In this document: piece by piece, positions 7,308-7,323 of the stretch
Layout of the letters: each line of letters starts with the position of its first letter
Position numbering within the stretch: the stretch's first letter is position 1
NCBI GenBank assembly: GCA_031285215.1
Contig: JAITWQ010000195.1
Coordinates: 1-7,323, forward strand
Direction: 5' to 3'
Origin: Syntrophobacterales bacterium
Lineage (GTDB): Bacteria > Desulfobacterota > Syntrophia > Syntrophales > JAAYKM01
DNA: 7,323 bases
Notes under the pieces: model-generated
Told to the model about the DNA's origin: nothing
Databases searched by the model: none
What the model saw: only the letters and a program-made list of their open reading frames with translations
Position numbers and translations under genes: made by a program

Positions 7308-7323
7308 CATAACTTCAGATATT

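Overview
The window is chromosome-like DNA from a diderm (Gram-negative-type) bacterium. The basis for that is a two-partner secretion (TPS, type Vb) locus that includes an outer-membrane beta-barrel transporter, together with a promoter that matches the sigma-54 consensus closely. The species cannot be read from the sequence. The exoprotein resembles the LktA-type filamentous adhesins known from Fusobacterium and annotated in several other diderm groups, so it does not fix the phylum.

Layout: three genes on the minus strand read right to left and look like one operon. First is a TpsB/FhaC-type transporter (6039 to 4261). Second is a secreted TPR-repeat protein (4187 to 2838). Third is a very large LktA/FHA-like exoprotein (starts at 2766; its first 922 codons are visible and it runs off the left edge). 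The two gaps between them are 73 and 71 bp, each gene has its own Shine-Dalgarno sequence, and no convincing terminator lies between them. The expected job is surface display or release of a giant beta-helical adhesin: Sec export, recognition of its N-terminal TPS domain by the transporter's POTRA domains, and passage through the barrel. The TPR protein is probably a periplasmic or envelope accessory.

The AT-rich divergent intergenic region (6040 to about 6451) is the most interesting non-coding stretch. It holds a strong sigma-54 promoter candidate pointing at the transporter gene, a perfect tetranucleotide tandem repeat of about 7.75 copies lying on the predicted transcription start, and a nested inverted repeat of about 89 bp further upstream. 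Together they suggest activator-dependent expression that may be tuned or phase-varied by repeat number.

On the plus strand at the right is a six-TM voltage-gated potassium-channel-like protein (6488 to 7255) with a TVGYGD filter, a full S4 charge ladder and a C-terminal CPHCG motif. Family-like coding sequence continues upstream of the GTG start, but no normal in-frame start codon exists there. A minus-strand rho-independent terminator (7279 to 7307) belongs to a gene beyond the right edge. No tRNA, rRNA, CRISPR array or insertion sequence was seen.
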